A stretch of 64,000 nucleotides of DNA from Mobilitalea torta (lineage in GTDB: Bacteria; Bacillota; Clostridia; Lachnospirales; Lachnospiraceae), in assembly GCF_050433395.1 (NCBI RefSeq), contig NZ_JBNPXH010000017.1, positions 57,822-121,821 on the forward strand. The letters run 5' to 3'. Numbering within the stretch: the stretch's first letter is position 1; every line of letters begins with the position of its first letter. This document shows positions 34,611 through 44,749 of this stretch, in pieces. The notes beneath the pieces were generated by a model, which saw only the letters and a program-made list of their open reading frames with translations, was not told where the DNA came from and did not search any database. Made by a program: the position numbers and the translations under genes.

Positions 34611-36569
34611 TTATTTATCAATGCGTCTGTAGAACAGCATTCTGGATTCCCCTTTGTTGGGAATCTCGATGGACCATTTGCCTTCCTGCAGCTCTTTCCC
34701 TGTATACACACGGCGTTCCCCGGTATCGATGTTTTCCATCTCATAAGCTGCTTCCGGCACCAGAGCATACAGCTCCGGAGCGGCAGCGAACAGGCTGCTC
34801 CGGGAACGGCGGAACGCTACCACCATACCATCCCCTTCTTCCGGTCGGTCAAACTGCTGCAGCGCCCAGGTATGTTTACTTAAGGTCGGCGTGGTCAGCG
34901 GATAGTAATCCGCCGTATAATAAGTACGTGCCCGCTTGTATTCCGCAAGACGTTCCCTTACCCACTCCATCTCCTTAATAGCCTCCGGATCCTCCTCCAT
35001 ATCCTGCCACGAGTAGGACCAGCGTGTGGTTCCAAGACTTGCTGCGTAGCTGCAGCGGTAACGGTAGGTGTTGCCGGTTATGGAACCGGTTCCTGTTCCG
35101 GTATACGGCAGCCACCACATGGCGCCGGAGGTATGGCTCTGAACATCCTCCGCGTCATAGTTCCATACACAGGTATAGTCGGTCTGCCACAGCGGCATGG
35201 ATCTCTTCATCAATTCAATATCCAGGCGGCGTCCGCCGGAGGCGCAGTTGTCAATAAAGAGCTTCGGATGGCGCTCCAGCAATGCGTCCCAGAACTCATA
35301 CAGCCCCATAATATGCTTGATCTGGGTAATTCCCCTGCGGTCCTCCGTATCATTGTTGCTCCAGAAGGTATCCGGCATCATATTAAAATCCTGGCGGTAG
35401 CAATCCAGATCCAGCTCTGTAATCAGATGGTCAATCAGCTCAATACATGCGCTCTTTGCTTCTTCATTGCCGAGATTCAGATGCACCGTCGGCAGCCAGC
35501 CCTGATCGGAAGACTGAAGGAACCAGTCAGGATGCTCCTCGGGCCATTTGGTGCCTAAGAGGGCACGTTCCGGCTCGCACCAGAGAATGAACTTCATGCC
35601 GGCGTCCTTAATTTCCTTTGCAAGCTCTTTTAAGCCGTCGGGATGATAATTGGGATTCACGGTCCAGGTTCCCGCGTGAACTCCCCAGTCGCCGCTGAAT
35701 TCATCCGGACAGTCCTGTGTGGAATTGCCATACCAGCCTGCATCCATCCAGATATACTCGAACCCAATATCATATTTTTTTACCTTGCGGACTCTTCTAA
35801 TACATTCCTCAGAGCTGACACCGCCCCATAGAGACATGGAAACAGGCCCTTTGTCCTCGCGTTCCCCCTGACCCATGATACAGAAATGCTTCTTCATAAA
35901 ACGGCGGAATTTGTTATGGCCATACATGGGGCCATTGTCATATGCCAGCAAGACCGTGCGGATTGTGCGGATCTCCTCTCCGGGATACAGTCTGAAATTG
36001 GTATCCGGAATACCCGCACGATAATTTACCGTCCCACTTCTGCTTACAAAGGCCTGCCAGTCACCGGACCAGCCTATCGAGGCAATCACACCTTCCTCTT
36101 CTCTTACCATTTCGATATACGGCATAATCGGGCTGGAGGAACGTCCGCCAACGGTTCGGAATTCCTTTGACTCTCCGTCCGTCAGGAAGAATTCCCTTGG
36201 CGTAAAATCTTCCGGGGACTGCGCGCCGCCGATTGCATTGATCACCTTAAAGGCAGGATCAAAGGGACGGAAGCCGGAACGTAATGGTTTATCCGCCGCA
36301 AAGGGCAGGGTAAGATCACAATCCATCAGTTCGGAAATGATACCCGTATTCTCAGTTCCTTCATTCCTCAGACGAAGTACCCAGTCAACGGCATCGAAGG
36401 GTTCATAGCAGGTCACTTCGCGGATGATGGTCAGTTTTCCCGGAAGTCTGTAAATCTCATCCCATCTGCTGTCTGAAATCACTTTTTTCTCAGGGTCAGG
36501 CAATTCCACCCTGACGCCGTCCAATTTCAGAGAAAAGCTTTTTTTACATACCAGATCATTTAATCTCAT
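34611..36569 (-). CDS. GH36 alpha-galactosidase-like protein (second copy)
   Basis: A 652-residue GH36 protein with the same architecture as the plus-strand copy. Motifs are IWMDAGWYG, LWCEPERAL, the nucleophile YRQDFN and the acid/base DNCASGGRRLD. It has no signal peptide. It is the last gene of the eight-gene glycan operon and follows the GH106-like gene by 15 bases (ATG 36569 behind GGGGAGG). The sequence around the active site differs from the first GH36 (EHPDWFLQ, MMPDTFW), so the two may take different aglycones or linkages. Confidence 0.9.
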   Translation of the reverse strand: MRLNDLVCKKSFSLKLDGVRVELPDPEKKVISDSRWDEIYRLPGKLTIIREVTCYEPFDAVDWVLRLRNEGTENTGIISELMDCDLTLPFAADKPLRSGFRPFDPAFKVINAIGGAQSPEDFTPREFFLTDGESKEFRTVGGRSSSPIMPYIEMVREEEGVIASIGWSGDWQAFVSRSGTVNYRAGIPDTNFRLYPGEEIRTIRTVLLAYDNGPMYGHNKFRRFMKKHFCIMGQGEREDKGPVSMSLWGGVSSEECIRRVRKVKKYDIGFEYIWMDAGWYGNSTQDCPDEFSGDWGVHAGTWTVNPNYHPDGLKELAKEIKDAGMKFILWCEPERALLGTKWPEEHPDWFLQSSDQGWLPTVHLNLGNEEAKSACIELIDHLITELDLDCYRQDFNMMPDTFWSNNDTEDRRGITQIKHIMGLYEFWDALLERHPKLFIDNCASGGRRLDIELMKRSMPLWQTDYTCVWNYDAEDVQSHTSGAMWWLPYTGTGTGSITGNTYRYRCSYAASLGTTRWSYSWQDMEEDPEAIKEMEWVRERLAEYKRARTYYTADYYPLTTPTLSKHTWALQQFDRPEEGDGMVVAFRRSRSSLFAAAPELYALVPEAAYEMENIDTGERRVYTGKELQEGKWSIEIPNKGESRMLFYRRIDK

Positions 36570-36584
36570 AGCCGCCTCCCCTAT

Positions 36585-38726
36585 CTACTTATCTATAATA
36601 TAACAAACACCCTTATAAGGCTTTAGCTTCACCGGAATATAACATTCGTCCCCCTGATAAGCCACATCCAGTTCCGTAATGCTTCCGTCCTCCGGATTTG
36701 CCAGCTCCACCTTCCGGGCACCGCAAAGAATCGCCTTTCCTTCATACGGCTTTCCGCCCATATTGGTCAGGAATAGTATTCTCCTATCCCCGTCCGCCCT
36801 CATATGGGACAGCATGGAAGCAGAGATGATTTCCCCGTCCGCAATCTTACCGGAGCCCTCCGCCCCCGTCAAGACGCAGTCCAGATAATCCGGTACCAGA
36901 ACCAACTCCCTGGTCAGTGCGGGAATCCTGCTCTTTCCCGGCAGGCTTCTTTCTTCACTGTAGTAGAAATTGGGATTGTCACGGTACTTCATCATAGTCA
37001 TGGGAAAGTCACAGGCTTCCCCGTTTTCCCTTTCCACGGAAGGTATTTCTCCCGCAAATATCACGCTCACTCCACTGATAAGCAGCTGTTCCAGCTTCTC
37101 CATGGTCTTCCTGCTTAAGATTTTTACTGCCGGTAATACCACCGAACGGTACGCTCTATCCCTGTAGCTGATGCAGCCCTCCTTGATTTCCCCTTCCTGG
37201 ATCAGCTTCTCGTCAACATAATCATAATCAATCTGACGCTCCAAAAGCTCCCAGGAGATATCTCTAAAGGTATTTTCCACCTTCAGGGTGGCCTCCGAAA
37301 AATCTCTTGCCCTTTCTGCAACCGTGGGTGTATAGGCCGCCCAGATCGTCGCTTCCGGATAAAGAAGAGCCACGCTGGAATTCCTCTTCCCCATTCTCAG
37401 CAGATACCCCAGCCTTGCCGTATAAGCATTCAGCTTCTGAATCTGCTCCTTGGAGAATGCGCTGAAGTTGTAATAGCTGGTAAAGTTATTGATTCCCATG
37501 GCATGATGCCAGTTTACGCTGGAATAAATCCACTCGATGCCGATTTGCTTGTTTTCCATTCGTGAGGTATGATCGGAAAACTCCGTAAAGCTTTCCTTTT
37601 CGCCGTTGATATCCGCAAAGGATGCCACCAGGCGCGCAATGGGCAGCTTGTCACGCTCCATCAGCCTCTGAGGTTCACTGTCCAGCTGATCGATGCCCGG
37701 CCAGTCCATGCGGCTCATGCTGCGGTAAAAGGAGCCATAATTAATCACATGGGCGGACAGCCTCTCCTCCTCCAGCATATGGCCGGAGAATTTAATGCCA
37801 TGCCGGCGGCACCAGTCCTGGATGGTTCCAAAATAACCATCCGCAACAGTATCGGATACGAAATCCCAGAAGTCGCATCTGCGCTTAACCACCTGATTGC
37901 CCCTCTTTGTCACAACAGCAGCTACCGCAAGCTCAATGGGATAGCCGTATCGCTTTAAAAACTCGTCCGGGAAGGTCCGGTGCCAGGGAACAATAGGATA
38001 TACCCCTTGCCGGATATTCCAGGAAATCAGCGAGGGCTCATCCGTGAAGAACGCAAGAATCCCCTTGCCGAACTCATCCCGAAGCTTCTTCGCATAGCCT
38101 TCATACGTGATGCGGATAAACGCTTCCGTGGCCTCCTTATCACTCAGGCTGATATAATCCCGGGGCTCTGAATAGCTTTCCGCCGCATGGGTACCGTCAA
38201 AGAGCCTTCTGCTGCTCATCATGAAAAGATGGTAGGTGCCTTCCGGTATCTGCATACGCAGGGTTCCCCTGCTATCCCGGGAAGAGGTTACATCCACCGG
38301 ATCTCCGCCGTCCAGGGGCAGCAATAACGCGCTGTACAGCTTATCGCCCGGTACATCCGCGCGATATCTGCATGGACCGGTCAAGGTCCTCCAGTATTCA
38401 TAACAGTAAAGCCCTTCCGCTACATAATCAGGATTTTCATCTATGACCGCTCCGCCCGCCGAACCGGAGGGATATCCGTTTTCATCGTAGATCCATGTAT
38501 ACATGCCCTTCCCTATCAATTCACGATATGCCTTTTCCGTCATCTCCCAGGCTTCTTCATCCTTCGGGAAATCCTGGGTATAGGGAAGATTACCTACGGC
38601 GCCTGCATAACCGTACTCCAGCATTTCATCGCTGTCCTTCGCCCTGTTGATAATCCCCTGATGGTAAATCGGATAAATTGCATAGCGTCTATCCGGTTCT
38701 GAAAACCGTTTTCTGTCAATCTCCAT
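36585..38726 (-). CDS. Large glycoside hydrolase, GH106-like
   Basis: A 713-residue protein without signal peptide. The N-terminal WIYDENGYPSGSAGG stretch and a catalytic-looking AFFTDEPSL motif followed by a HRTFPDEFLKRYGY segment resemble the large TIM-barrel hydrolases annotated as GH106 alpha-L-rhamnosidase-like. The family assignment is by recollection of these motifs and is not firm. Residues about 530-710 form a C-terminal beta-rich domain. It sits between the sugar ABC permeases and a GH36 gene, so it likely acts on the same imported glycan. The start is ATG 38726 behind GGAGG. Confidence 0.6.
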   Translation of the reverse strand: MEIDRKRFSEPDRRYAIYPIYHQGIINRAKDSDEMLEYGYAGAVGNLPYTQDFPKDEEAWEMTEKAYRELIGKGMYTWIYDENGYPSGSAGGAVIDENPDYVAEGLYCYEYWRTLTGPCRYRADVPGDKLYSALLLPLDGGDPVDVTSSRDSRGTLRMQIPEGTYHLFMMSSRRLFDGTHAAESYSEPRDYISLSDKEATEAFIRITYEGYAKKLRDEFGKGILAFFTDEPSLISWNIRQGVYPIVPWHRTFPDEFLKRYGYPIELAVAAVVTKRGNQVVKRRCDFWDFVSDTVADGYFGTIQDWCRRHGIKFSGHMLEEERLSAHVINYGSFYRSMSRMDWPGIDQLDSEPQRLMERDKLPIARLVASFADINGEKESFTEFSDHTSRMENKQIGIEWIYSSVNWHHAMGINNFTSYYNFSAFSKEQIQKLNAYTARLGYLLRMGKRNSSVALLYPEATIWAAYTPTVAERARDFSEATLKVENTFRDISWELLERQIDYDYVDEKLIQEGEIKEGCISYRDRAYRSVVLPAVKILSRKTMEKLEQLLISGVSVIFAGEIPSVERENGEACDFPMTMMKYRDNPNFYYSEERSLPGKSRIPALTRELVLVPDYLDCVLTGAEGSGKIADGEIISASMLSHMRADGDRRILFLTNMGGKPYEGKAILCGARKVELANPEDGSITELDVAYQGDECYIPVKLKPYKGVCYIIDK

Positions 38727-38771
38727 AATGCTTCCTCCATTTAATATAAGATTCCGATCCTTACGGCAGCA

Positions 38772-39716
38772 TCAGCCCTTGATGGCACCGATCATAACAC
38801 CCTTAACAAAATATTTCTGAATAAAAGGATAAATAATCATCATCGGGATAATTCCGGCGATGATGGAGGTATACTTCAAGCTCATAGCCAGCTCCTGCCT
38901 CTGCTGCATCTGCATGGCGGTATTGGCATCCGTGTTGTGCAGCAGATCCGCGATGGAGGAGGATGACATCAGCACCTCACGCAAGGCGGTCTGCAGCGGA
39001 ATCAAATTGCGGCCGCTGATATAGACCAAAGCAGTATAGTAATCATTCCAATGACTTACCGCATAGTAAAGGCATACTACCGCCAGCACCGGCTTTGACA
39101 ATGGGATTACCACCTTGATCAGATACTGCATGGGGTTGGCGCCGTCCAGCTCCGAGGCCTCCTGAAGCTCACCCGGAATACTGTTCATAAAATAATTTCT
39201 CACGATCAATGCATTGTAGAACGACAATGCGCAGGGAATCATCATGACCCATATGGTATTGGTCATGCGCAAATTTTTAATAACCAGATAGGTAGGAATC
39301 AGACCGCCGCTGATGTACATGGTAATCATGCAATATTTCAGCCAGAATCTCCTGGGCCCCCAGTCCTTTCTGGACAGCGGATAGGCACAAAGCACCGTCA
39401 TGACCATATTAATGACAGTTCCCAATGCGGTATAGAAGATGGTATTCCGGTATCCGATCCAGATAGGATCATACTTAAACAATTCCTTATAGCCCTTCAG
39501 GGTAAACCCCTTTAACCAGATTAACACATTTCCTTTCCATACCTCATAAGGATCACTGAAGGATGCGACCACCACAAACCATAGGGGCCAGACAAATATA
39601 AACAGCAGAACGGCCATGATCAGGATATTTGTAATATCGAATATTTTATCGGATCTGGAATTACTGAGAATCTTCTCCTTCTTTTCCTTTACGATATTCT
39701 CTTTCTTCTTTACCAT
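38772..39716 (-). CDS. Carbohydrate ABC transporter permease, LplC type
   Basis: A 314-residue inner-membrane permease with six hydrophobic segments. It carries the cytoplasmic EAA-type loop (ELQEASELDGANPMQYL) that couples to the ATPase. It is of the LplC/YtcP group, partner of LplB. No ATPase gene is in the operon, so a shared multi-sugar ATPase (MsmK-like) is expected elsewhere. The start overlaps the upstream permease by seven bases. Confidence 0.92.
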   Translation of the reverse strand: MVKKKENIVKEKKEKILSNSRSDKIFDITNILIMAVLLFIFVWPLWFVVVASFSDPYEVWKGNVLIWLKGFTLKGYKELFKYDPIWIGYRNTIFYTALGTVINMVMTVLCAYPLSRKDWGPRRFWLKYCMITMYISGGLIPTYLVIKNLRMTNTIWVMMIPCALSFYNALIVRNYFMNSIPGELQEASELDGANPMQYLIKVVIPLSKPVLAVVCLYYAVSHWNDYYTALVYISGRNLIPLQTALREVLMSSSSIADLLHNTDANTAMQMQQRQELAMSLKYTSIIAGIIPMMIIYPFIQKYFVKGVMIGAIKG

Positions 39717-40654
39717 AATCCGTCACCTGTTACCTTTCTTGCTACATTATTGGCAGTCACAAGAATAATCAAATTAATTACTGTATTAAACAGACCAACC
39801 GCTGTAGAATAACCAAAATCACTGTTAATCAGACCAACACGGTACGTATAGGTGGAAATGATATCCGATGCCGGGAAGTTCAGGTCATTTTGCAGCAAAT
39901 AAACCTTTTCAAAACCTACACTCATTAAATTACCCAGATTCAAAATCAACAGCATGACTATCGTGGGCTTCATGGACGGCAGGTCGATATAGTGGATGCG
40001 CTGAAGCTTGGAGGCTCCGTCGATAATGGCTGCCTCGTGCATCTCATAGTCCACACCCGCCAGAGTGGAAATATAGATAATGGCGCTCCAGCCCATGCCC
40101 TGCCATACGCCGGACCATACATAGATGGACTTAAAATATTCCGGTACGGATAAAAATGCAATGGAATCATGCCCGAAGAAGCCGATAATATTATTGAACA
40201 CCCCATTGGTGGGATCCATGAAAATGGTCAGCATACCACAGATAACTACAGTTGAAATAAAATATGGCGCATAGGAAACCATCTGAACGATCTTTTTCAG
40301 CTTGCCGACGGTGAGATAATGCAGCAGTATCGCAAAAACAATCGCCAGCGGGAAGCCTATTACCAGGGAATATACGGAGATCCCCAGGGTATTCTTGATC
40401 AGATCCCAGAAATTATAGCCCGAGAAGAAACGCTTGAAATAATTAAAGCCGATCCACGGGCTTCCCAGGATTCCCTTCTTTACCTTATAATCCTTGAAAG
40501 CCAGCAAGATACCATACATTGGTGCATAGCTAAAAATAGCATAATAAAGGATGACCGGTGCGAACATTAACCATAACCACCAATTATGCTTGAATTCATG
40601 CCTTATTCTTACCAAAAAACTTTGTTTACCTTTAGGATTTTTTTCTTTTTTCAA
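39710..40654 (-). CDS. Carbohydrate ABC transporter permease, LplB type
   Basis: A 314-residue permease with six membrane segments and the EAA-type loop (MHEAAIIDGASKLQRI). The TTG at 40654 has GGAGG with a 7-base spacer, and the upstream frame has no start with a better site, so I use TTG. It pairs with the overlapping LplC-type permease to form the channel of a sugar importer fed by the lipoprotein encoded just upstream. Confidence 0.92.
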   Translation of the reverse strand: MKKEKNPKGKQSFLVRIRHEFKHNWWLWLMFAPVILYYAIFSYAPMYGILLAFKDYKVKKGILGSPWIGFNYFKRFFSGYNFWDLIKNTLGISVYSLVIGFPLAIVFAILLHYLTVGKLKKIVQMVSYAPYFISTVVICGMLTIFMDPTNGVFNNIIGFFGHDSIAFLSVPEYFKSIYVWSGVWQGMGWSAIIYISTLAGVDYEMHEAAIIDGASKLQRIHYIDLPSMKPTIVMLLILNLGNLMSVGFEKVYLLQNDLNFPASDIISTYTYRVGLINSDFGYSTAVGLFNTVINLIILVTANNVARKVTGDGLW

Positions 40655-40738
40655 TGCAAATCCTCCGCTTATGTATGGGAGTATCCCAACATGGGATACC
40701 CCCATACAATTTCTTTTTACTGCCTGTTTGCCTGTTGA

Positions 40739-42409
40739 TTAGTCCATCTTATATCTGTCATATGCAGCGTTCATGTTGTCGATAGCAGTCTGAAGCCCCA
40801 TCTTATTTAAGGTCACAAGGTATTCGTCCCAGGTTGCATTAAGATCTTTCTTGCCGGTAATAACCTCCGCGCGGTAAGTAAGACGATAAGCATCTGTATC
40901 TGCATTGATGTCGGCATTCTTAGCAATTTCTTCTTCTGTCAGTGCCAGACTGGGCCATGCGGGATAGAGCTTGCCCATTTCTTTGAATTTATCATAGGTA
41001 TCCAGAAGAATACGTCCGGTAGGATCTTCTTCAAGATCTACATAAATCTCCAGATCAGTATAAGTCTTAGAAGGCCGGAAGGTACCGCCGCCCATCTGCA
41101 TTAATGCATGGTCTACATTTTGACCCCATGTTTCAGAAGGATTATTGGTATTTCTCATCTTCACCTGGCCATCCACCAGATCATAGGTATCACCCTCGAT
41201 GCCGTAGTTGACAATTCTTGCCCCTTCTTCGCTGTACAGATAGTCGATCCATGCAACCATGATTTCCGGATACTTGCACTCATCGGTAATGGCAAAGCCG
41301 CCGCGAACCAGACCGCCTGCCGTGGGAGCAGCCGCACCATCCCAGGGAACCATTGCAACATACTGTAAAATCTTGTTTTCCTCTGCAGACTTGGACTTAT
41401 CATAGTAGCCTACCGCTCCGCCCGGATGCCACTGACAGAATACGCCGATGGAACCGCCGGTCTGACCCATTGCACCAATCTGCTCCGTTGTAATACTAAA
41501 GCTGTCTTTGTACAGGAGACCTTCATCATAACACTTGGCAATGAATGCAAGCGCTTCTTTGTATCTTTCTGTAGCGGGGAAGAATTCGATGGATTCACCG
41601 TCCTGGGAAACACACCAGGGATCCCACCATCCCTGCATATTGAATCCGAAATAAGGGAGAATATCTTCTACCGGCGTGACATCGCTGGATGCAATCCAGG
41701 GGATTTCGTTGTTCGGATCGCCGTCACCGTCAGCATCCTGCTCCTTGAATGCCTTTAACACCTTGTAGAACTCATCTGAATTGGAAGGCATGGTAAGCCC
41801 CAGGTTATCAAGCCACTGCTGGTTGATCCACATATGAGGGGTATTCCCTGTATTGGGCTCGGAGACTTCATAGGTAGAATAGATATGTCCGTCAATGGAG
41901 GTAACCTCCGGCCATGCATTTCTCTCATCAATAATGGCACAGTAATTAGGTGCATATTCTTTTAAATAATCATCCAGCGCAACAAAGATACCTTCTGATC
42001 CATACTTAAACAACTCATCCGGAGACATGCCGCCCTTGATGAAAACGTCAGGATAATCACCGGAGTTAAGCAGAACATTTCGTTTTTCATCATTTTCTGT
42101 CAGGTTAACATTGGTAACCTTCAGCTTAACATTGGTCATCTCCTCCATGTACTTGAAGATTGCCGTATCTTCCAGCTTATAAGACGAATCACCGGAACAG
42201 CAATATACCGTAACTTCGATCGGCTCCGCCAGAGGGAAGGTAACCTTTCCATCGCCTGCCGCATTGTCAGCCGGGTTATTGTCAGATACTACGGGTGATG
42301 GTGTTGTCTCGCTTCCCTCATTCTCAGCTTTTTGCTGTGCACATCCTGCAAGTAAGGACATTGCCATCGTACCTGCCATTAAGAGTGCTGCTAGTTTTTT
42401 TGCTTTCAT
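40739..42409 (-). CDS. Extracellular solute-binding lipoprotein (sugar ABC importer)
   Basis: A 556-residue family 1 binding protein. The signal peptide (MKAKKLAALLMAGTMAM) ends in a lipobox LLAGC, and a Ser/Thr/Pro/Glu-rich linker follows the lipid cysteine. It would capture the oligosaccharide outside the cell and hand it to the two permeases. The start ATG 42409 overlaps the stop of the beta-mannosidase gene as ATGA, so translation is coupled. Its length (over 500 residues) fits the LplA-type group of oligosaccharide binders. Confidence 0.92.
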   Translation of the reverse strand: MKAKKLAALLMAGTMAMSLLAGCAQQKAENEGSETTPSPVVSDNNPADNAAGDGKVTFPLAEPIEVTVYCCSGDSSYKLEDTAIFKYMEEMTNVKLKVTNVNLTENDEKRNVLLNSGDYPDVFIKGGMSPDELFKYGSEGIFVALDDYLKEYAPNYCAIIDERNAWPEVTSIDGHIYSTYEVSEPNTGNTPHMWINQQWLDNLGLTMPSNSDEFYKVLKAFKEQDADGDGDPNNEIPWIASSDVTPVEDILPYFGFNMQGWWDPWCVSQDGESIEFFPATERYKEALAFIAKCYDEGLLYKDSFSITTEQIGAMGQTGGSIGVFCQWHPGGAVGYYDKSKSAEENKILQYVAMVPWDGAAAPTAGGLVRGGFAITDECKYPEIMVAWIDYLYSEEGARIVNYGIEGDTYDLVDGQVKMRNTNNPSETWGQNVDHALMQMGGGTFRPSKTYTDLEIYVDLEEDPTGRILLDTYDKFKEMGKLYPAWPSLALTEEEIAKNADINADTDAYRLTYRAEVITGKKDLNATWDEYLVTLNKMGLQTAIDNMNAAYDRYKMD

Positions 42410-44721
42410 TTTAATTCCTCCTCCATATTATTTTTTGTCAGGGCTGATAAAAACTTACGATACTCCTGCAATGAAAATGGCGGGTTTCCGGCCAGATAAT
42501 GATTCCGGCCCGTACCTCCGTTGTATTCCCACTGCATCATATACATTTTCTTTTCGCCCTGACTGTAGGGTATATTAATAAGGTGCTTTATGCCTTTCGG
42601 CACAGAAGCTTTACCCATACAAACTGTTTCGCCGGCCGTCAGCTCTGTCACGGTATACGCAAGAGCAATCGTTTCATCCGTGTCATTTACCGCCACCATC
42701 TCCAGGCTCCAGTTCTCCGGTTCCCTGACGGAAAGAAGAATGGGCTGCTGAACCTGTTTAATATAGTAGTAAGCCAGCTTTTTACGAAAGTAGTAATCCA
42801 CTACCGCATCCGAAAACTGAGGCCAGCCATCGATCAGATTCCACCAGATAATTCCCGTACGCTTCGGCTGGCCTGTACGGAATAACTCAATAAAGAACTT
42901 CTTCGCTTCTGCCTGGGAAATCTGGCTCGCCAGAATAAAGTCATCCAGGTTATCCGGCACCTGACCAAACATCTCTTTCACCTGATCCGCCATCAGCTTG
43001 ATACGGTAATTGAAATTCCCGCTGCTGCCAAGCTCCATGCTGGATGCATGCACCATCCAGTCATCATTGCCCTGCCACGGCCAGAGCTTATCTGCCGGAA
43101 GAAATTCCTCCATGGACTCTCTGCACGGGCATCCGTGGTACCCGATTTCACTGGCAAAGCTGCACAGTGAATTTCTATAATAATTTGATTTATAGTAATC
43201 TCTGGGGCCCCAGAGATGATTTTCCGGGAGATATTCCTCCGGATACCCTTCCGCTTCCTTATCAACAAAAGGGGAGCTGGGAAGGAAGGGCCTTACCGGA
43301 TCTTCATATTCCGCTACGGTTGGAATAATATCTCTTGTGATCTTATTGCCGGAAGGATTTTTCTTAAACGCTCCCATATCACATTCATTGTCGCCCGACC
43401 AGAGAAGAAGGGAGGGATGCTGGCGAAGCCTTCTGATAATAAACTCCGATTCCTCTTTCATGATTTCACAGAACTCTGAATCCACGGGGTAAGTTCCGCA
43501 GGCCATCATGAAGTCCTGCCAGATGAGAATGCCCTTTTCATCACAAAAATCATACAGATAATCATCCTCATACACACCGCCGCCCCAGCAGCGGATGGTA
43601 TTGCAGCCTGAGTCCTCCAGCAGCGCCATCACCTTCGGAAGTCTCTCCCGGTCACGGCTATGCAATGCATCCAGCGGCACAAAATTAGTGCCGAGCACAA
43701 ATATCTTCTTCTCATTGACATAGAACTGGAACTTACCCCCTAAGAACTGGTCCGTCAGAGCGGTTCTTTCCAGTGCCACGGTACGAATACCGGTCCTGGT
43801 CTTCCAGGTATCAATTAATTCCCCGTTTCTGGCGATGGTAACCTCCACATCGTAAAGCGGCTGTTCTCCATAGCCTTTGGGCCACCAGAGCTTTGCATCC
43901 TCCAAATGTACAAAAAGCTTCCCCGCCGTGTACCAGAGTCTGTCACTTGCTTCAAAGACACTGTCACCGCACCGCCCGCGAAGAGTCACCCGATATTCGG
44001 AAATATCGTCTCCCTTTACATCCGCTTCGTAGAACAGAATCAGCTCTGCCGTCCTGTCCTCCGCACTGACACAGCTTGTCATGAGATATACCTGCTTCAG
44101 CGCTTCCTCCGGTCTGTCTTCAATATAAACCGGTCTGTAGATTCCGCCGGAAACAATACGCGGCATAATGTCCCAGCCAAACATAGAGGCAGCTTTTCTC
44201 AAGCGAAGGCTTTCATAATCATACTTCAGCGCATTGCTGAGAGCCGACATCTTCCTGCCCCTTGCAGCAATGCAGGCCGGGATGATATGTACCACCAAAT
44301 CATTTTCCCCTTCTTTCACCTCTGCCAGCACAAAGGTCTGTGTAATCAGCATATTCTCGCAGCTTCCAACCGGCTGTCCGTTCAAAAAGATCTCAGCCAC
44401 AGTATCCAGGCCTTCGAAGGTAAGTATGGGAACCGTCCCGGCGGTTCTGTAATATTCAAATTTACGTCCGTAAAACATATGAAGTGATTCAAGCGCCTGC
44501 ATTTTTAAGGGATTCTGCCCGAAGAAGGGATCTTCGATGCGGCCGGCTCTCTGCAGATCAATCTCAAGATTGCCTGGCACCTTTGCCGGAATGTGACCCG
44601 GTTCCCTGCAGATTGCATCAACCGTTACGGGATGCTCCCCACTTGCCAGATATTCACTGTTTTTCTGATAAAACAATTCCCAATCGCCGTTCAGGGTTGT
44701 TCTTTTCCAATTGTGCGTCAT
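42406..44721 (-). CDS. Beta-mannosidase-like GH2 glycoside hydrolase
   Basis: A 771-residue GH2 enzyme with N-terminal sugar-binding and immunoglobulin-like domains and a TIM barrel. The acid/base glutamate is in LWSGDNECD and the nucleophile is expected in FASEIGYHG, patterns of the beta-mannosidase branch. It has no signal peptide and thus is intracellular. ATG 44721 follows GGGAGG; the open frame extends 22 codons further without signal. It overlaps the lipoprotein gene by four bases. A beta-mannosidase beside two alpha-galactosidases points to galactomannan or a host or plant N-glycan fragment as substrate. Confidence 0.88.
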   Translation of the reverse strand: MTHNWKRTTLNGDWELFYQKNSEYLASGEHPVTVDAICREPGHIPAKVPGNLEIDLQRAGRIEDPFFGQNPLKMQALESLHMFYGRKFEYYRTAGTVPILTFEGLDTVAEIFLNGQPVGSCENMLITQTFVLAEVKEGENDLVVHIIPACIAARGRKMSALSNALKYDYESLRLRKAASMFGWDIMPRIVSGGIYRPVYIEDRPEEALKQVYLMTSCVSAEDRTAELILFYEADVKGDDISEYRVTLRGRCGDSVFEASDRLWYTAGKLFVHLEDAKLWWPKGYGEQPLYDVEVTIARNGELIDTWKTRTGIRTVALERTALTDQFLGGKFQFYVNEKKIFVLGTNFVPLDALHSRDRERLPKVMALLEDSGCNTIRCWGGGVYEDDYLYDFCDEKGILIWQDFMMACGTYPVDSEFCEIMKEESEFIIRRLRQHPSLLLWSGDNECDMGAFKKNPSGNKITRDIIPTVAEYEDPVRPFLPSSPFVDKEAEGYPEEYLPENHLWGPRDYYKSNYYRNSLCSFASEIGYHGCPCRESMEEFLPADKLWPWQGNDDWMVHASSMELGSSGNFNYRIKLMADQVKEMFGQVPDNLDDFILASQISQAEAKKFFIELFRTGQPKRTGIIWWNLIDGWPQFSDAVVDYYFRKKLAYYYIKQVQQPILLSVREPENWSLEMVAVNDTDETIALAYTVTELTAGETVCMGKASVPKGIKHLINIPYSQGEKKMYMMQWEYNGGTGRNHYLAGNPPFSLQEYRKFLSALTKNNMEEELK

Positions 44722-44749
44722 ATGCTCCTCCCAAACACAAAATTTATCT

